A DNA stretch of 64,000 nucleotides. Origin: Pratylenchus scribneri. Taxonomy: Eukaryota > Nematoda > Chromadorea > Rhabditida > Pratylenchidae. The stretch is from contig JAQSEB010000041.1 of assembly GCA_030063045.1 (NCBI GenBank), forward strand, positions 1,667,501 through 1,731,500, written 5' to 3'. The notes beneath the pieces are model-generated. The model did no database searches. It had not been told where the DNA came from and saw only the letters and a program-made list of their open reading frames with translations. The translations under genes were made by a program, and so were the position numbers. Below are positions 45,917-58,336 of this stretch, one piece after another (position 1 is the stretch's first letter; each line of letters opens with the position of its first letter).

Positions 45917-48900
45917 TCATTTTTTGGTGGTTTTGTCAATCATTTCTTCCGCTTCCTCCTTTTCTTCATTGACCCTTTTGTCCCCATCATCCTCCTTCTT
46001 TTGTCGGAAACAGTAACATGAACAAATTTGACGGATTGGTCGGCTCAGGGCGGCATCGATGGCAAAGGCCAACAAAAATGAGCAGACCAAAATGCCGACA
46101 AAAGTGAGCAGCGCGGACAATGGAGTGGAATGGACCGGTCGATGGAGGGATGCGAAAAAGGAGAGGGCAACCGGCTCGGAGAGAAGAAGGACGGGGAAAA
46201 GCAATTTGGCCAGTGGGCGGAAAACGCGCCAACCAAGAAATTTGGCGACTGTAAATTTGATGAAGGGGGAATAAATTTTGAGGGATTTTTGCCAACTTGC
46301 TCCTTTCGGATTGGATTGGACCAGTAAAAGGAGGCAAAGGAGGAGAGCAGCCCAAAGTGGCCGATGAAAGGCGGAATAGAGGGCACCAAATGGGGAATGG
46401 CCAGGTGAAAGCCAAAATGGCATCCAAAGGAGGAGGCAAAGGCCAAGCAGGGAGAGGAGAATGCCAATTGGGGAAATACTCTGAAATATTGGAAGAGAAA
46501 TTAGGAATGGATTTGAATTTGATTTAATAATGGCGATTCAATACCCAGGCCATTCTTTTGGCCATATATCGAGAAGGAAGCAGCCAATTTAGGAAGGCGA
46601 TATGCCATTTGAAAGCACTAAATATCCTCTAAAAAGTGGCTTTACTAATTTGTTTTTGAAATGTTACAACATTTTGTAAAATAAGCGGCTTTTCCTCAAT
46701 CAATCAGAAAATATAATTACACTCAAAGACATGTAATTAAAGCCTGGATTTTATAAAATTTAAATTAAGCCACCTTGTAGAGAACATTTTAGGCTTTCAA
46801 ATGATATATCACCTTCTGAAATTGGCGATTGCCTCCGTGAGATATGAGCAAAAGAATTGCTTTGTATGGATTGATTGGAAGGGAACTTGCCCGAAGCAAA
46901 ACGACCCATTGGCCATTTCTCAGAAGAGGACAAACGGATTTGGCGAACAAAATGCCGACAAGGGGAGGACCGGCACGGGCCAACGGGTTCAGAATGAGCA
47001 AATCGAGGAGTTGGCCAAAATGGCGGGGATCAATGGGACGATGGGGAATGAGGGTGGGCGGAAGCCGGAAAAGGAGGGAAATGCCAAGGCATAGAAGGCA
47101 ATTCAGCAATAGGGCGACCAAAATTGTGGCGATGAGAAGGAATGGGCGGGCATTTCGGGTATGGGCCAAGAAATGCAACGCCAAAAGGCAGAGGAGGAGG
47201 AATTGTGCCTCAAGTGCCAACAAATGACCAGCATCCAGGCACTGAAATTAACGGGAATTTGAGTTATATTTGGGTGGTATTTAAATTGCCGAAGAACATT
47301 CAATTGCCAAAAAAGAGTACATAAAGCCAAAATAATTAGGGTTCGTCCTACATTTAAAGCTAATATACCTGTCAATGAAAATAATGCCTCAAGGTCTTTC
47401 CTATTCATCCTACTGTATCGGCACTCTTTGCCTAATCACCCCGTCACCCTTTCAATCAAATATTGCCCCAAATCAGCCTTTTTAAACCCGCTCTTTCCCC
47501 CTAATAAATTGTTCACTTTTTTTCCATAAATTTTGCGGAGTTTCTTAAGCTCTAATCTTTATCCCCTTCCTTAGGCCACTGGGGTCTTAGACTTTCGGCG
47601 AAGGCCCGGGGCGAGAGAAGGGCCTTAATGTAAGGTCCAGCTTAACCCCATTGGACATTTAAGTTAAGTTTCTGAAATAATCATTTTGGCATGTTCAATA
47701 TTCTTTTCAGCCTTTCCAAATGATGCGCCTCTTGACGAGATTATCGAGTGAATATAAGGTTGATTGGCATAGGGATAAACTTCCTCAAGGTTAAAATCAT
47801 TTTGGCATATACATTACTCTTCGGTAATTTAATTTCCCCATTATATTTTCCCTATTCCATTGGATAACCGTATGAGAATGGCCAAACAAATTTTGAATCT
47901 AAAAATGGTTGCAAAATGGGGATGAATTGAATTTTTAGAAGAAAAACCAGCAACAAATTTTGAGGCCAATTCGCCGCGCACCGCCGATCAATGTCCGACC
48001 GGGACCACATTGGGCCTTGGCCAAGTCGGGAGAAGACAAAGGCCATTGCCAGGGTGGACAACGCGAATTGGGGCCAAAGACGGAGGAAATGGCGCCAAAT
48101 GATGGGAAAGGGCGAAGAAGGGTGGGGGCCAATGGCCAATTGGAAGGCGGACAAGACCAAAAGGGAATCGGCCAACAAAGTTGGGTTTAGCAATAAAGGT
48201 TGGGCCAACCAAACGTCCAAGAAGGCATAATGATGGCCAATGTTTTCTTCACATTTTGATGAGGGAGAATTAGATAGGCAAAGGAGTCGGCCATTTTAAG
48301 TACTTGGACTGTTCTTTGGCCATATCTCAACGAGGCAATTACCAATTTCGGAAGGCGATATACCTTTGGAAAGCTTAAAGTGTCCTCTACAAACTGGCTT
48401 AATTTAAATTTTATAAAATTTAGGCTTTTAAAAAAAGTCACATGTCTTTGAGTGAAATAAACCCGATTTTCTGATTGCGAGGGGAAAAGCCGCTTATTTA
48501 CAAATTGTTTTAACATTTCAAAAACAATTAGAAATGCCACTTTTTAGAGGACAATTATGGCTTTCAAATGGCATATCGCCTTCCTGAATTGGTTGCTTCC
48601 TTCTCGAGATATGCCCAAAAGAACGATCTAGGTAATGAATGGCTATATAGAAGTCTTATTTCGTGAATTGGCAAAAATATTTAAGGGCGGAAGGGGGAGA
48701 AACGAACCCAAATAAGGTAAAACGAGCACTTGAGCTTGGCCCAAAACGAGTAAAGAAACAATCAAAACTTGGAGGCCAGGAATAAGTGACGGAGGCTGTT
48801 GGCATTTAGGCAAGGTGGTACTCAGTGAATGCCTCAAATTGGTTTGGAGGCAAAGTGCCAAAAGAGGTTCGCCCAATTGGAAGGTGGGGCGAAGCCAATG

Positions 48901-49834
48901 GAATGCGGAGACGCACAAAAGGAGGGCCAACCATAAAAGGGAAATGCCCACAAGCAAAATGCCGGCCAAAGGCCATTGCCGATCTGCCGGTTCACAATTC
49001 ACGGCAATTGGCCTGTGGTCGGCTACATCTATAGGAGTGGATTTTTGGGTACGGAAATTGGGAATAATTGGGCCAACATTCCACCAATCCCTGGGTCTCA
49101 TCCCGAGTGCAATTCGCCGGCAAACAAATGCCCAAAACTACTTCCAACGGATCATAGTCGTTTTCGGGGCATTGTTCGGGTCGAAGGATGGCATCGGGCA
49201 CATGGAATTCCAAAAGGCAATATCGCCCATTGAATAAATGTTCACTAAAATGTGAATGAATTGGACTAATTCTGGTGTCAAAAAGTGGCCAACTCATTCA
49301 GCCGATGGCATTGTTCATAATCGCCCAACCAATGATAATTCCCATCACTAATGCCCGAGGGCATTTTGCCCACTGAATCCACCCATGTCAAGACCCATTT
49401 ATTGGCGGAATAAATCTGAGCATTTTGGGCACGGCATTGGGCACATTCCGCCTCCTCCTCAGCCCCAGGGCATTCCGTCCTCAGCGAATTGGCCAATTGG
49501 CTAAGTGAACAGAAAAGATGGGAAACTTCGGAGAGACAAGCCGGCGAAACATCCGAAAACCTATTCCAGTGTAGTTTTTCATCCAAAAGATTGTTTTTGC
49601 CAACCGTGAACTGTTCTGGCAAAGCAATTCAAATGTTTCGGCAGTTCGAACCAATTTTTGAATGGATGGAAGCCGGAATTGGTCCAGTGGTTTTGGACGT
49701 GCCGGAACGTGTAAAGGGCATAGAAGGCACCCGAAAACGATTGTGGGTAGACAAAGGCAGATGAACAAAAGAAAATTAGGAATTGAATTGCCGGAAAAGC
49801 ACATTTTTGTGTTATTTTGCACAGCAAATTTCAA
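45917..49834 (-). CDS. NRF-6-like (nose resistant to fluoxetine) membrane protein, acyltransferase-3 relative
   Basis: Starts at ATG 49834 with signal-peptide-like sequence (FLLFICLCLPTIVFG) and stops at 45917-45919. Exon 1 (49605-49834) joins the Cys-rich NRF N-domain across a 44-nt intron. The N-domain shows SDVSPACLSEVSHLFC, WVLTWVDSVGKMPSGISDGN, WLGDYEQC, GRYCLLEFHVP and GICLPANC. Membrane segments of the acyltransferase-3 fold follow (WPLAGILLVGISLLWLALL, PLLLNPTLLADSLLVLSAF, GHLLALEAQFLLLCLLALHF). A charged tail ends the protein. NRF-6 relatives act in intestinal lipid/yolk handling in C. elegans. The usual GLR...GH catalytic motif reads GLQVLIVSLLVLGQ, so enzymatic activity may be lost. 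Two introns contain family B elements. Exon ends between 47.3 and 48.7 kb are approximate. Confidence 0.8.
46545..46860. mobile_element. long-TIR element, family B, copy 7
   Basis: TTTTGGCCATATATCGAGAA to GAGATATGAGCAAAAGAA, with both arm signatures. Intronic in the NRF-like gene. Confidence 0.7.
48310..48622. mobile_element. long-TIR element, family B, copy 8
   Basis: TTTGGCCATATCTCAACGAG to TCTCGAGATATGCCCAAAAG, in inverted orientation relative to copy 7. Intronic in the NRF-like gene. Confidence 0.7.
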
Positions 49835-50694
49835 GGGCTAATGGACTGCAAATTTCAAGGGCTAATGGACTGCAAATTCTCGGTCGATAAATAAGGCAGA
49901 GGGGCCAAACGAAACTGATTTTCTCATTGCTACCTTTTTCCTTTCAATGATAAGATTTATTAGGGAGGAGGAGGTGAATTGAATGGTCATTTATCTTTGC
50001 CTTCTCTCTTCCATCCATTTTTTACCCTTTTAATTGGCCATTGACCCTAATTTCTCATATTTCCATCAAAAAATGCTCTTTCCCCTTAACCATTTTTTAA
50101 GTTTCATTAAATTTTTGAACTTTTCCACGTTGTTTTATGAAACAAATTTGAAAGAAAATTAATTCGAGGGAAACGGTAAAGAAATGAATTATTCATTAAA
50201 TTATTTAAATATATTTTTTTGGCGATATGTTAATTTTTTTAGGATTTTATGTCTGGTATAGTAAATATTTTTCTCACCTCAATCTATCTTTGGGTTTTTA
50301 GGTTTCATTTTCACGTTTTAAACGAGTTTTTATTAGTTTAATTAATATAAAATCCCTTTTCTATGATGATGATGAATTTTAAAAAAAAATTATTCATTTC
50401 TTTTCTCACTTGAATTTATTTAGGATTTATTGTCAGAAAAAAATTTTCCTTAATCTTGATTCTTGAGACTGTTGAGGTTTTGATTTAGGTTTTACGTTTA
50501 AGTTTTTACTTTTTAACCAACGTAAACGTAGCATAAACAAATTTTTCAATATCCCATTCCATTCCCAAATGTTTTTGATGAAAAGATTATATTAAAAAAC
50601 CATTTAAGATTTCTATTTTTAGAAATTTATTAAATTAAAATTATAACATTTACTTGCTTCATTACCGCCATACATTCATCTCCGGAGCTTGAAA
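49835..50694. promoter_or_regulatory. bidirectional upstream region
   Basis: About 860 bp between the divergent NRF-like and USP46-like genes. A 20-bp direct duplication (GCAAATTTCAAGGGCTAATG) is visible at about 49825-49870. The remainder is T-rich with no gene. Confidence 0.5.
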
Positions 50695-52602
50695 ATGGTT
50701 AGTTTCTTAATTATTTGCATTAAAATTCCATATATTCCACACAGGGGGCTAATACTTCATCACAATTGGAGAAAGAATTGAGCTCAGACCATGCATTGTC
50801 AAATGAGCATTTTTACGGACTCGTAAATGTACGAAAAATTTAAATGATTTTAATTCCGCTTCCGTAAAAAATAAGTTTTTATATTTAGTTTGGGAATACA
50901 TGTTACGCAAATTCCGTCATTCAAGCGCTGTATTTCTGCAAACCATTCCGGGAGAGGGTGCTGGCATATAAGCAAAGTCATAAAAAATCAGGTTTTTTGC
51001 TCTAATTTTATGCAAATTTAATAATATTTAAAGGAAATTTGAAAGAGAATCTACTCACCTGTCTCGCCGATCTCTTCTCGAACATTTCAAGTCAGAAAAG
51101 GCGAGTTGGAACAATTGCACCGAAACGGTTTTTGACAAAATTGAAACGGGAAAATGGTATGGAATATAATACTTAAAATTATTAAACACAATTTTTTTTA
51201 GAACTATTCGACAATTTTATGCAACAGGATTCACATGAATTTTTCAATTTCCTCTTGAATGCAATTTCGGAAGTGCTGGCAGATGAGAAGAAAAAGGAAC
51301 AGACAAATGGAACACTCAAAAATGCAAATGCTCAATCAAAACAACAACGCTCCAATAATATAAATGACCAATCTGCAAGGTTTGCCATATTTTTTTTATT
51401 TAGAAAAATTTCCGAATTGAGTTATAAAAGTTGTGGTTTTTCAAATTAATGTTTGAAATTTCAGAAGTGCCGCCGATGGGAATAGACAGGATTTAACCTG
51501 GATACAGGAAATCTTCCAAGGCACACTTACAAATGAGACAAGTAAGCGAATTAAATTAATATAAATTTTTACCCAAATTTCCCTTTAGGATGCTTAAATT
51601 GCGAAACAATCAGCAGCAAAGATGAAGATTTTCTGGATTTGAGTGTGGACATTGAACCGGTTCAAATCATTTTAAACCTTTTTATTAATTTAATTTAATC
51701 TTTTCCTAGAATGTTTCCATCAGCCATTGCCTTCGGAATTTTTCAAATATGGAAACTTTGTCCGGTGATCAAAAGTATTTATGCGACACTTGTGGAAGCA
51801 AACAGGTTAAATTCACAAAATTTAAATCAATAAAAATTCACTTCTTTGAAGGAAGCCCAAAAACGCATGCGAATAAGGAAACTTCCTCGACTTTTGGCAC
51901 TCCATTTGAAACGGTTCAAATATGTGGAATCATTGAATCGGCACACAAAACTGTCCTATCGTGTTCTGTTTCCGCTGGAACTTCGGCTGCCCAATGTGGT
52001 TGGTTTTTTATCTTTATTTTTATCAAAATGATAAAAATAACACTTTTATGGTCCGAGGTCCAGATTTTATTCTAGTTTCTAGACACTATATTTCGGCTCA
52101 AATCTACTTTAGAATATAAAAAATGTATAAAAGTGACAACTAAGCCCCTGGAAAAATACCTTCCTACAAGCGGGTTCGAACCGGAGACCTAATTTTTCAA
52201 AATTTAAGGTTTCTTCTTTAGGTAAAAAAATTTTATTCAGCCATTTTTCAACTAAATTAAGACATTTTGACTAATTAAAAATAATTTTATAAATTTCAGA
52301 AGAGTGAATCGGCCGCCGACAATGATCGCATTTTTGACTTGGTTGCGGTCGTCGTCCATTGCGGGTCAACTCCAAATCGAGGACATTACATCACATTAGT
52401 CAAATCGCACAACTATTGGCTCCTATTCGACGATGATATTGTTGATGTTTGTTTAAAATTCAAATTTAAATTAATTAAAATTAATATTTTAAAGAAATTG
52501 GACGAATCTTCAATTGAGGATTTCTTCGGTCTTTCCGAGTCGAATACCCAAAAGAATTCCGAGTCCGCCTACATTCTTTTTTATCAACAACGAGTTGATT
52601 GA
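50695..52602 (+). CDS. usp-46: USP46/USP12-type ubiquitin carboxyl-terminal hydrolase
   Basis: The start codon is alone in exon 1 (50695-50697), spliced after GTTAG...CACAG to [11 protein letters not shown]. The catalytic Cys box is [20 protein letters not shown]. The [13 protein letters not shown] block follows, then the zinc-finger CxxC pairs CLNC and CDTC, the [14 protein letters not shown] block and the His box [16 protein letters not shown]. The catalytic Asp region is [10 protein letters not shown], and the protein ends [12 protein letters not shown]. All triad residues are present. In worms USP-46 removes ubiquitin from the glutamate receptor GLR-1, activated by WDR-20 and WDR-48; those partners are not in this window. 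One intron (about 52.0-52.3 kb) contains a SINE-like copy. It is followed 354 nt later by an SLC6 gene on the same strand. The symbol is by family resemblance. Confidence 0.9.
52060..52260 (-). repeat. tRNA-derived SINE-like copy
   Basis: GCGGGTTCGAACCGGAGACC followed by AATTTAAGGTTTC and the TTAGGTAAAA module. Intronic in the USP46-like gene, antisense. Confidence 0.65.
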
Positions 52603-52767
52603 TTGTGAAGCGGACAAATTCGCATACATTCCACGGGTTGTTCACCATCAATATTTGCAATTGAATAAAGAGGAGAAAAAAGAGGAAATTGTTGGGTTCT
52701 TTTGATGAATTTTGTCCATATTTGTTTGTTACGCAAAAATATGCCCAAACACTAATCAAACTTGTGA

Positions 52768-52773
52768 AATAAA
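52768..52773 (+). terminator. poly(A) signal AATAAA
   Basis: 166 nt after the USP46-like stop and 184 nt before the next ATG on the same strand, a spacing compatible with an operon. Confidence 0.5.
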
Positions 52774-52956
52774 ATATTATATTTTATTATTATTTAAATT
52801 AATCATCGTATTTTTATGTATAATTTAAAATAAATTTGAGAATAAAAATGCAACATTTTCTTTATTATATTTACACGGATTAAAGCCATAAATATTTCTT
52901 TATAATTTATTTATTCATTTTATTTTTATAAACCAAGAAAGGAAGGAAGAAGAATT

Positions 52957-55900
52957 ATGAACTATGATGACTCCGATTTTGGCATTGAATATCCATTTGA
53001 AGAGACGCAAGGTTCGGGCGATGAGAACCGGATACGAGGGAATTGGTCCCTCAAATTGGACTATTTGCTCTCCGTTTTTGGCTACACATTTGCGCTGGGC
53101 AATCTTTGGCGTTTCCCATATCAATGCAGCATCAATGGAGGGTATTCTTTTATATAATATTTTATCAAAAAATGGCAAAAAACATGATGGCGAAAAGATT
53201 ATATCGGTTAAATGGTTTGTCCTAAACAACCAAACCATATATCCAATCGATAATTCTCATAAAGACGTGCCGATTGGTATATAATTTGCCAATGGTTTGA
53301 TAAAAAAAATTAAGGGTTTTAAACCGTTTAAACCATCTTTCAATTTTTGGTTCAAAACTAATTTAAAATTGCTTAAACCTAAGCCGGTTCAAAAATAAAT
53401 TATTTGCCACCACCGGGTATCGAACCACCGACCCGAAGATAAACCGGCTGGTGCTCTAACCGACTGAGCTACATAATACTCGACTTATCGAAATCATTAT
53501 CAAATGATGCAAGTCTTTGTTGAGATCTATGGATAAACCATTGAACCGCAAAAATCTCAAACATTTTCAATATCTTTTCACCATTTTATCTTTTATAAAT
53601 AAATAAATATATAATATTATTCCAGGGTCGCCTATTTAATTCCATACATTGTGCTATTCTTCATAAGTGCCCTTCCAATTTTGTTCATTGTAAGTTCAAC
53701 CAAAAATGATCAAAAAATATTTTAGGAACTCTCCCTGGGACAATTCATCAGTTTGGGACCAATTTCAATATGGAAAATGGCACCATTATTCAAAGGTAAA
53801 TTTACTAATAATTAATTTTAAATCAGTTTATTTTAGGCATTGGCATTTCAATGTGCTTCATTTCGGCCATCATTGCCATTTATTACAATTTGATTACGGC
53901 ATGGGCCTTCTATTACATGATAAATTCGTTGAAATTCTCTCTCCCATGGGCGACATGCGGAAATGAATGGAATGGTGAAAGTAAGGTTTTTTTATTATGT
54001 TTCCACCAAACCATTTTGGCTTGAGCGCTTATAACTCTTCAAGGTTTGAACCAAATTTTGATGAGTTTAGTGTCAAATTAAAGAGCAGACTTTTAGCTAT
54101 CAAATGATATTAATTTTATTTAAATTGGTTCAAAATTAATGAAGTTATGGCCAAAAAACCACCGACAATTTCGCCAATACATAGTAAAGGCCATTTTTAT
54201 TGTTTTTTGGACATTGCTCCATCAATTCTTAACCAATTTAAATAAAATTGATATCATTTAATAGCCAAAAGTCTACTCTTTAATTTGATACCAAAATAAT
54301 CAAAATTGGTTCACTCCTTAATGAGTTAAATGGCGTTAAGTTTTGGGCATTCCCTTCAAATTACATTCATATTAAATTTATCCTTTTCAGATTGTTCAGT
54401 GTGGAACAAGGGCGCCGTACAAACTTGTCGCCTTTTGGGTGGATCAATTTTGGCAAATGGCACCTGCGTTAATTATGGCGAAAATTTTGAACAACAACAA
54501 TTGGACAATGCAACAATTTCCATGTTGGATTCATCGAATCGAGTGATGCCGAGTGTGGAATATTTTCAGTTATTTTTTGCATTTTTTTATATTATTTTTT
54601 TAATTTTTTAGTAATCAAGTGTTGATGATTTCCTCAGGCATTCTCGACTTCCAAACAATCAATTGGCAATTAGCAATGTAAGATAATTAAAATTATAATA
54701 AATTCGAATTAACCAAAAAATTAATCCACTTAAAAGTCTTCCAACTGTTCCGAAAATTTAATTAATTCACTACTAAAAAGAAGAAAAATATTTCTAATTG
54801 TTGATATCTCTATTTCCCTATATTCGAAACCTTAATCAATTGAGAGGTTTTACTTTTATTTTAGTCAGTTTTAACTGGTTTCAAATAGCTTAGTGGGTTA
54901 ATGCTTTGTTTCAGCGTCATATAGTCGAGGGTTCGAAGCCATTATCAGAAGGAACTTTTTAGGCCATTTATTAAAAATTATTTTTAATAAATTAATAGTT
55001 AAAGCCAAATAAGCCATGAAGCATGAACTTAATATTTTTCCAGGGATTTTTAGGTTTATTCAATTCATAAATTTTCCTTTTTAATGAGATAATTTATTGA
55101 TTTTTTCAGTTGCCTTCTTGTTGCTTGGCTATTTATTTTTCTTTGCTCTTTCAAAGGGATTAAAACCAGTGGAAAGGTTCAAAATTAAATCAATAATTCC
55201 ATAAATATATTAATAAATTTTAGGTTGTCTATATCACCGTCCTCTTCCCATATGTGGTGTTGATTAGCCTCCTCATTCGCTTCATTACCCTACCCGGCTC
55301 CATTGAAGGACTTTTGCATTTTATGCGGCCAAATTTTGATATTCTTTTTGATTTGAATGTTTGTTTAAATCATTCAATTAAAATTTATAATTCTTTTATT
55401 TAGGTTTGGGGCAGTGCAGCTATTCAAGTGTTCTATTCCCTTTCAACTTGTACTGGCGGACTGATTACGCTGGCCAGCTATAATCGATTCCATAACAACA
55501 TTTTCTCGGATATTTGGGTAAGTGGATTTTGGTTTAAAAAAAGTCGTTTGTCTAGAAATGCACTGTAGAATGTTTAAAAATGTATAAACGTTGGAACCAA
55601 TCCAGAAAAAATAACTTCTTCGGAGAGGGTTCGAACCCGAGACCTAAATTTTTCAAAACTCCAGGTCCACCTTTGAATGGAAAATTTTCAAAAATTTTGT
55701 TTGATCTTAAAATTCAGTATAGAATGTGTAAAAAATGCATAAATTGATCAAAAATCCGGAAAAAATACCTTCTTCAGAGCGGGTTCGAACCTGAAACCCC
55801 CTAATTTTGCAAAATTTAAGATCACACTCCCCCTTTTGGATCAAAAATTAAAAAAATTTCTTAGTAATTCTTTTTATAAGCTCTAGCCTTTAAATCCACA

Positions 55901-57977
55901 TTTAATAATTTCAATTAAATTTATGATTTTTAGATAATCAGTGTTGCCGATTTCCTCACATCATTGCTCGTTTCTTCCCTGGTGTTTTCGGCCATTGGCT
56001 TTGTTTGCAATGAAATGGAGTTGGAATTGGCCCAATTCCAATTGCAGGATGGCCTCCAAGTGATTTTTGTGTTTTTTGCCGAAGCACTTTCAAAATTGCC
56101 CGTCGCTCAAATTTATTCATTCCTCTTCTTCACAATGATCGGTTTTGTCCTATTCAACACTGTGGTACGTTTACATTTTAATTAATTTTGGATTAATTTT
56201 CATTAGTTTGGCACTAACGGTATTATTTAAGATGATCGTCCTCCCCAAAAAAAAACTAAAAAATTATCAATTTTCTAAATTTCAAAAATTTTTGCCCATT
56301 CTTTTAGGCATTTATTTACGATTTTTCGGTTTAAATTACCCACAAAATGAAAATGAATAAAAAATGGTCGGAAATCGACTTCAAAATATTCCTCTAGTTC
56401 TCTAGTATACCTAAAGGGCAGCCTTTAAGACCTGATAATAAAATTCACCCCTCCAAAACAAATTTTGGCACCAGTTTTAAATTTAATCAATCCTTTTATT
56501 TATAGCTTTTTGCGGTGGAAACAATTGTCTCCTCAATTTGTGACCAATTCCCGGAACGGCTGAGACGAAGCAATCGCCACGTGATGACATTCACCATTTT
56601 GGCCTTTTTCATCCTTGGATTGCCGCTTTCCACTGCCGTAAAAATATTTTATTTAAATTTATTTATGTTTTATTTTAAAGGCCGGAATATATTGGATTGT
56701 TTTGTTGGAACATTTCATCGCAACTTGGCCTCTAATCATCATTGGCTTCTTTGAGGTGATGACCGTCTGTTGGATATATGGAGTGGACAATTTCATGGAC
56801 AATGTTAAATGGATGGTAAAATTAAATTTAAAACATATTTTTAATTAATTTAATTTCCCGACCAGGTTGGCTATTATCCACCGGTTTATTTGTTTTGGAA
56901 AATTTTATGGAAATTTGCCTGCCCATTCTTTTTACTGGTTTTTTTCTTTTCAATTTAAATAATTTTTTATAATTTATTTTTTAGTTAATTTTATCCCTGG
57001 TTTGGTTGGAATATCGGCCGCTGCAATATAATTCATTCATCTACCCGCAATGGTCAATTTTGTTTGGCTGGCTCATTTCCCTGTCTCCAGTTTTTCTCAT
57101 TCTCGCAACATTTTTTGTGCAATCTGCTCGCATCAATGGATCATTTTCACAGGTTTAAATTATAATAGAAATGGAAAAATATTCATTTAATTTAACCACA
57201 AAATAAATCATGGAATATTCAAAATTTTTAGTGTCAAAAAATCAATATATCTAATTGAGGACTTGGCCATAAAAATGTGGATTATGATTATAAAAAGATA
57301 AAAGAACTACTATTATAAAAAATAGCCGACGTATTATGGATTTGTTGGCGCAGTCGGTTAGGCGTTCCTTTTCGCACAATTTGGCCGAGGTTCGATCCCT
57401 AGCCGGGAGAGATATTTTTCAGCATATAATGGATCGTCATTTTTTTTTAATTGAAAATTTCTATTCTAAATTAACTATTTTAATTTATTTTATTGATTAG
57501 TGTAGTGCCTTCTTAGTTTAAAAGTGGGCTATTTTGCCAAGTTTCATGGCCTCAAAAATGTTGAATTTTAACACAAAAATTCTGGATAAATTAATTGACC
57601 ATCCAACTGGAAATTATTATTAAATATTCCACATTAATTTGCACATATTTTCAGCGTGTTCGCGAACTTCTTTGTCCCACGGACGATTGGGGACCAGCAT
57701 TGGCAATCCATCGGGCCGAACTTTATCCAATGCAAATTCCGGAAGCACGCAAATTGATGGCCCCGCCAACCAGCAGAATTTATAGGAATATTGCAGTAAA
57801 TTTAACTATAATAAATTAAATTAATTTCCAAAAAAAAAGAATGGCAATTCACTTGAACAATTCATGGACCGATACAATAAGCCATTGGGCAAGGGGGGCA
57901 ATTACCCAACAAATGAGATTGATCGAATCATTGCCCGGAAGACGACAATTCCCGCCGAGAAAGAGACCATAATTTGA
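52957..57977 (+). CDS. SLC6 sodium-dependent neurotransmitter/amino-acid transporter (SNF family)
   Basis: Starts [16 protein letters not shown] at 52957 and stops at 57975-57977. It keeps the canonical TM1 sodium/substrate signature [20 protein letters not shown], then [19 protein letters not shown] and [20 protein letters not shown]. An extracellular loop with two cysteines ([13 protein letters not shown]) and N-glycosylation motifs (NGT, NAT) comes next. TM6 reads [20 protein letters not shown]. Later helices include [19 protein letters not shown] and [20 protein letters not shown]. The C-terminus is cytosolic. Substrate cannot be told from sequence alone. The many introns carry repeats: family A (53155), family C (54035), a tRNA-like unit (54890), two SINE-like copies (55.54-55.88 kb) and a tRNA-like unit (57348). 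TMEM120 follows 359 nt downstream on the same strand. Confidence 0.9.
53155..53585. mobile_element. TIR element, family A, with tRNA-like passenger
   Basis: Contains GATGGCGAAAAGATTATATC at the left and AAACCATTGAACCGCAAAAA at the right. Its minus-strand tRNA-like module (about 53403-53475) has TAGCTCAGTCGGTTAGAGC and GGTTCGATACC. The module lies at the same relative place as in the copy at 13855. Intronic. Confidence 0.7.
54035..54335. mobile_element. palindromic element, family C, copy 2
   Basis: Same arms as 34225-34512 (ATTAAAGAGCAGACTTTTAG and its inverse AAAAGTCTACTCTTTAATTT). Intronic in the SLC6 gene. Confidence 0.7.
54885..54955 (+). repeat. tRNA-like unit
   Basis: TAGCTTAGTGGGTTAATGC (A-box) and GAGGGTTCGAAGCC (B-box) are 41 nt apart, without a matching acceptor stem. 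Intronic, sense orientation; a tRNA-derived fragment and not a functional gene. Confidence 0.5.
55540..55880 (-). repeat. two tRNA-derived SINE-like copies in tandem
   Basis: B-box contexts GAGGGTTCGAACCCGAGACC (near 55625) and GCGGGTTCGAACCTGAAACC (near 55780). Each is preceded by the GAATGTxxAAAAATGxATAAA module. Intronic in the SLC6 gene, antisense. Confidence 0.7.
57345..57415 (+). repeat. tRNA-like unit
   Basis: TGGCGCAGTCGGTTAGGCG and GAGGTTCGATCCC in tRNA spacing. The 5' flank cannot pair with the CCGGGAGA 3' side, so it is a tRNA-derived relic in an intron. Confidence 0.5.
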
Positions 57978-58203
57978 TTGCTCATTTTTAAATGCTCAAA
58001 ATTTTAAATTAATTAATTTCTAATAATGCTTTTCCTCAATCCTCCCTCTCTCTCATGGAATAATGCGCCTTAAACACACACTTTTGTGCACAATAATTTT
58101 AATTTTTATTTTCAATTAAAAATGCCCAGAATTAAACTCCAAACCAAAAAAAGCCATTTTTCTACCATTTTTCTATATTTTATTATGTGCTTAAAAATAA
58201 TTG

Positions 58204-58209
58204 AATAAA
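58204..58209 (+). terminator. poly(A) signal AATAAA
   Basis: About 130 nt upstream of the TMEM120-like ATG and 227 nt after the SLC6 stop. Confidence 0.5.
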
Positions 58210-58336
58210 GTTTTACTTGTGACTTTTTGTTATTTCACAAAATTAATTGCTTAAAAATTGCAATTTAATTCATTTATTCAATTATTAAATATTAAAAATA
58301 ATTATTAATTAAATTTAATAAGCAGCCCACAGGACA

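Noticed and set aside
57345..57415. A functional tRNA gene in an SLC6 intron.
   Set aside because: The 5' flank does not pair with the 3' acceptor side; it is more likely a tRNA-derived relic.
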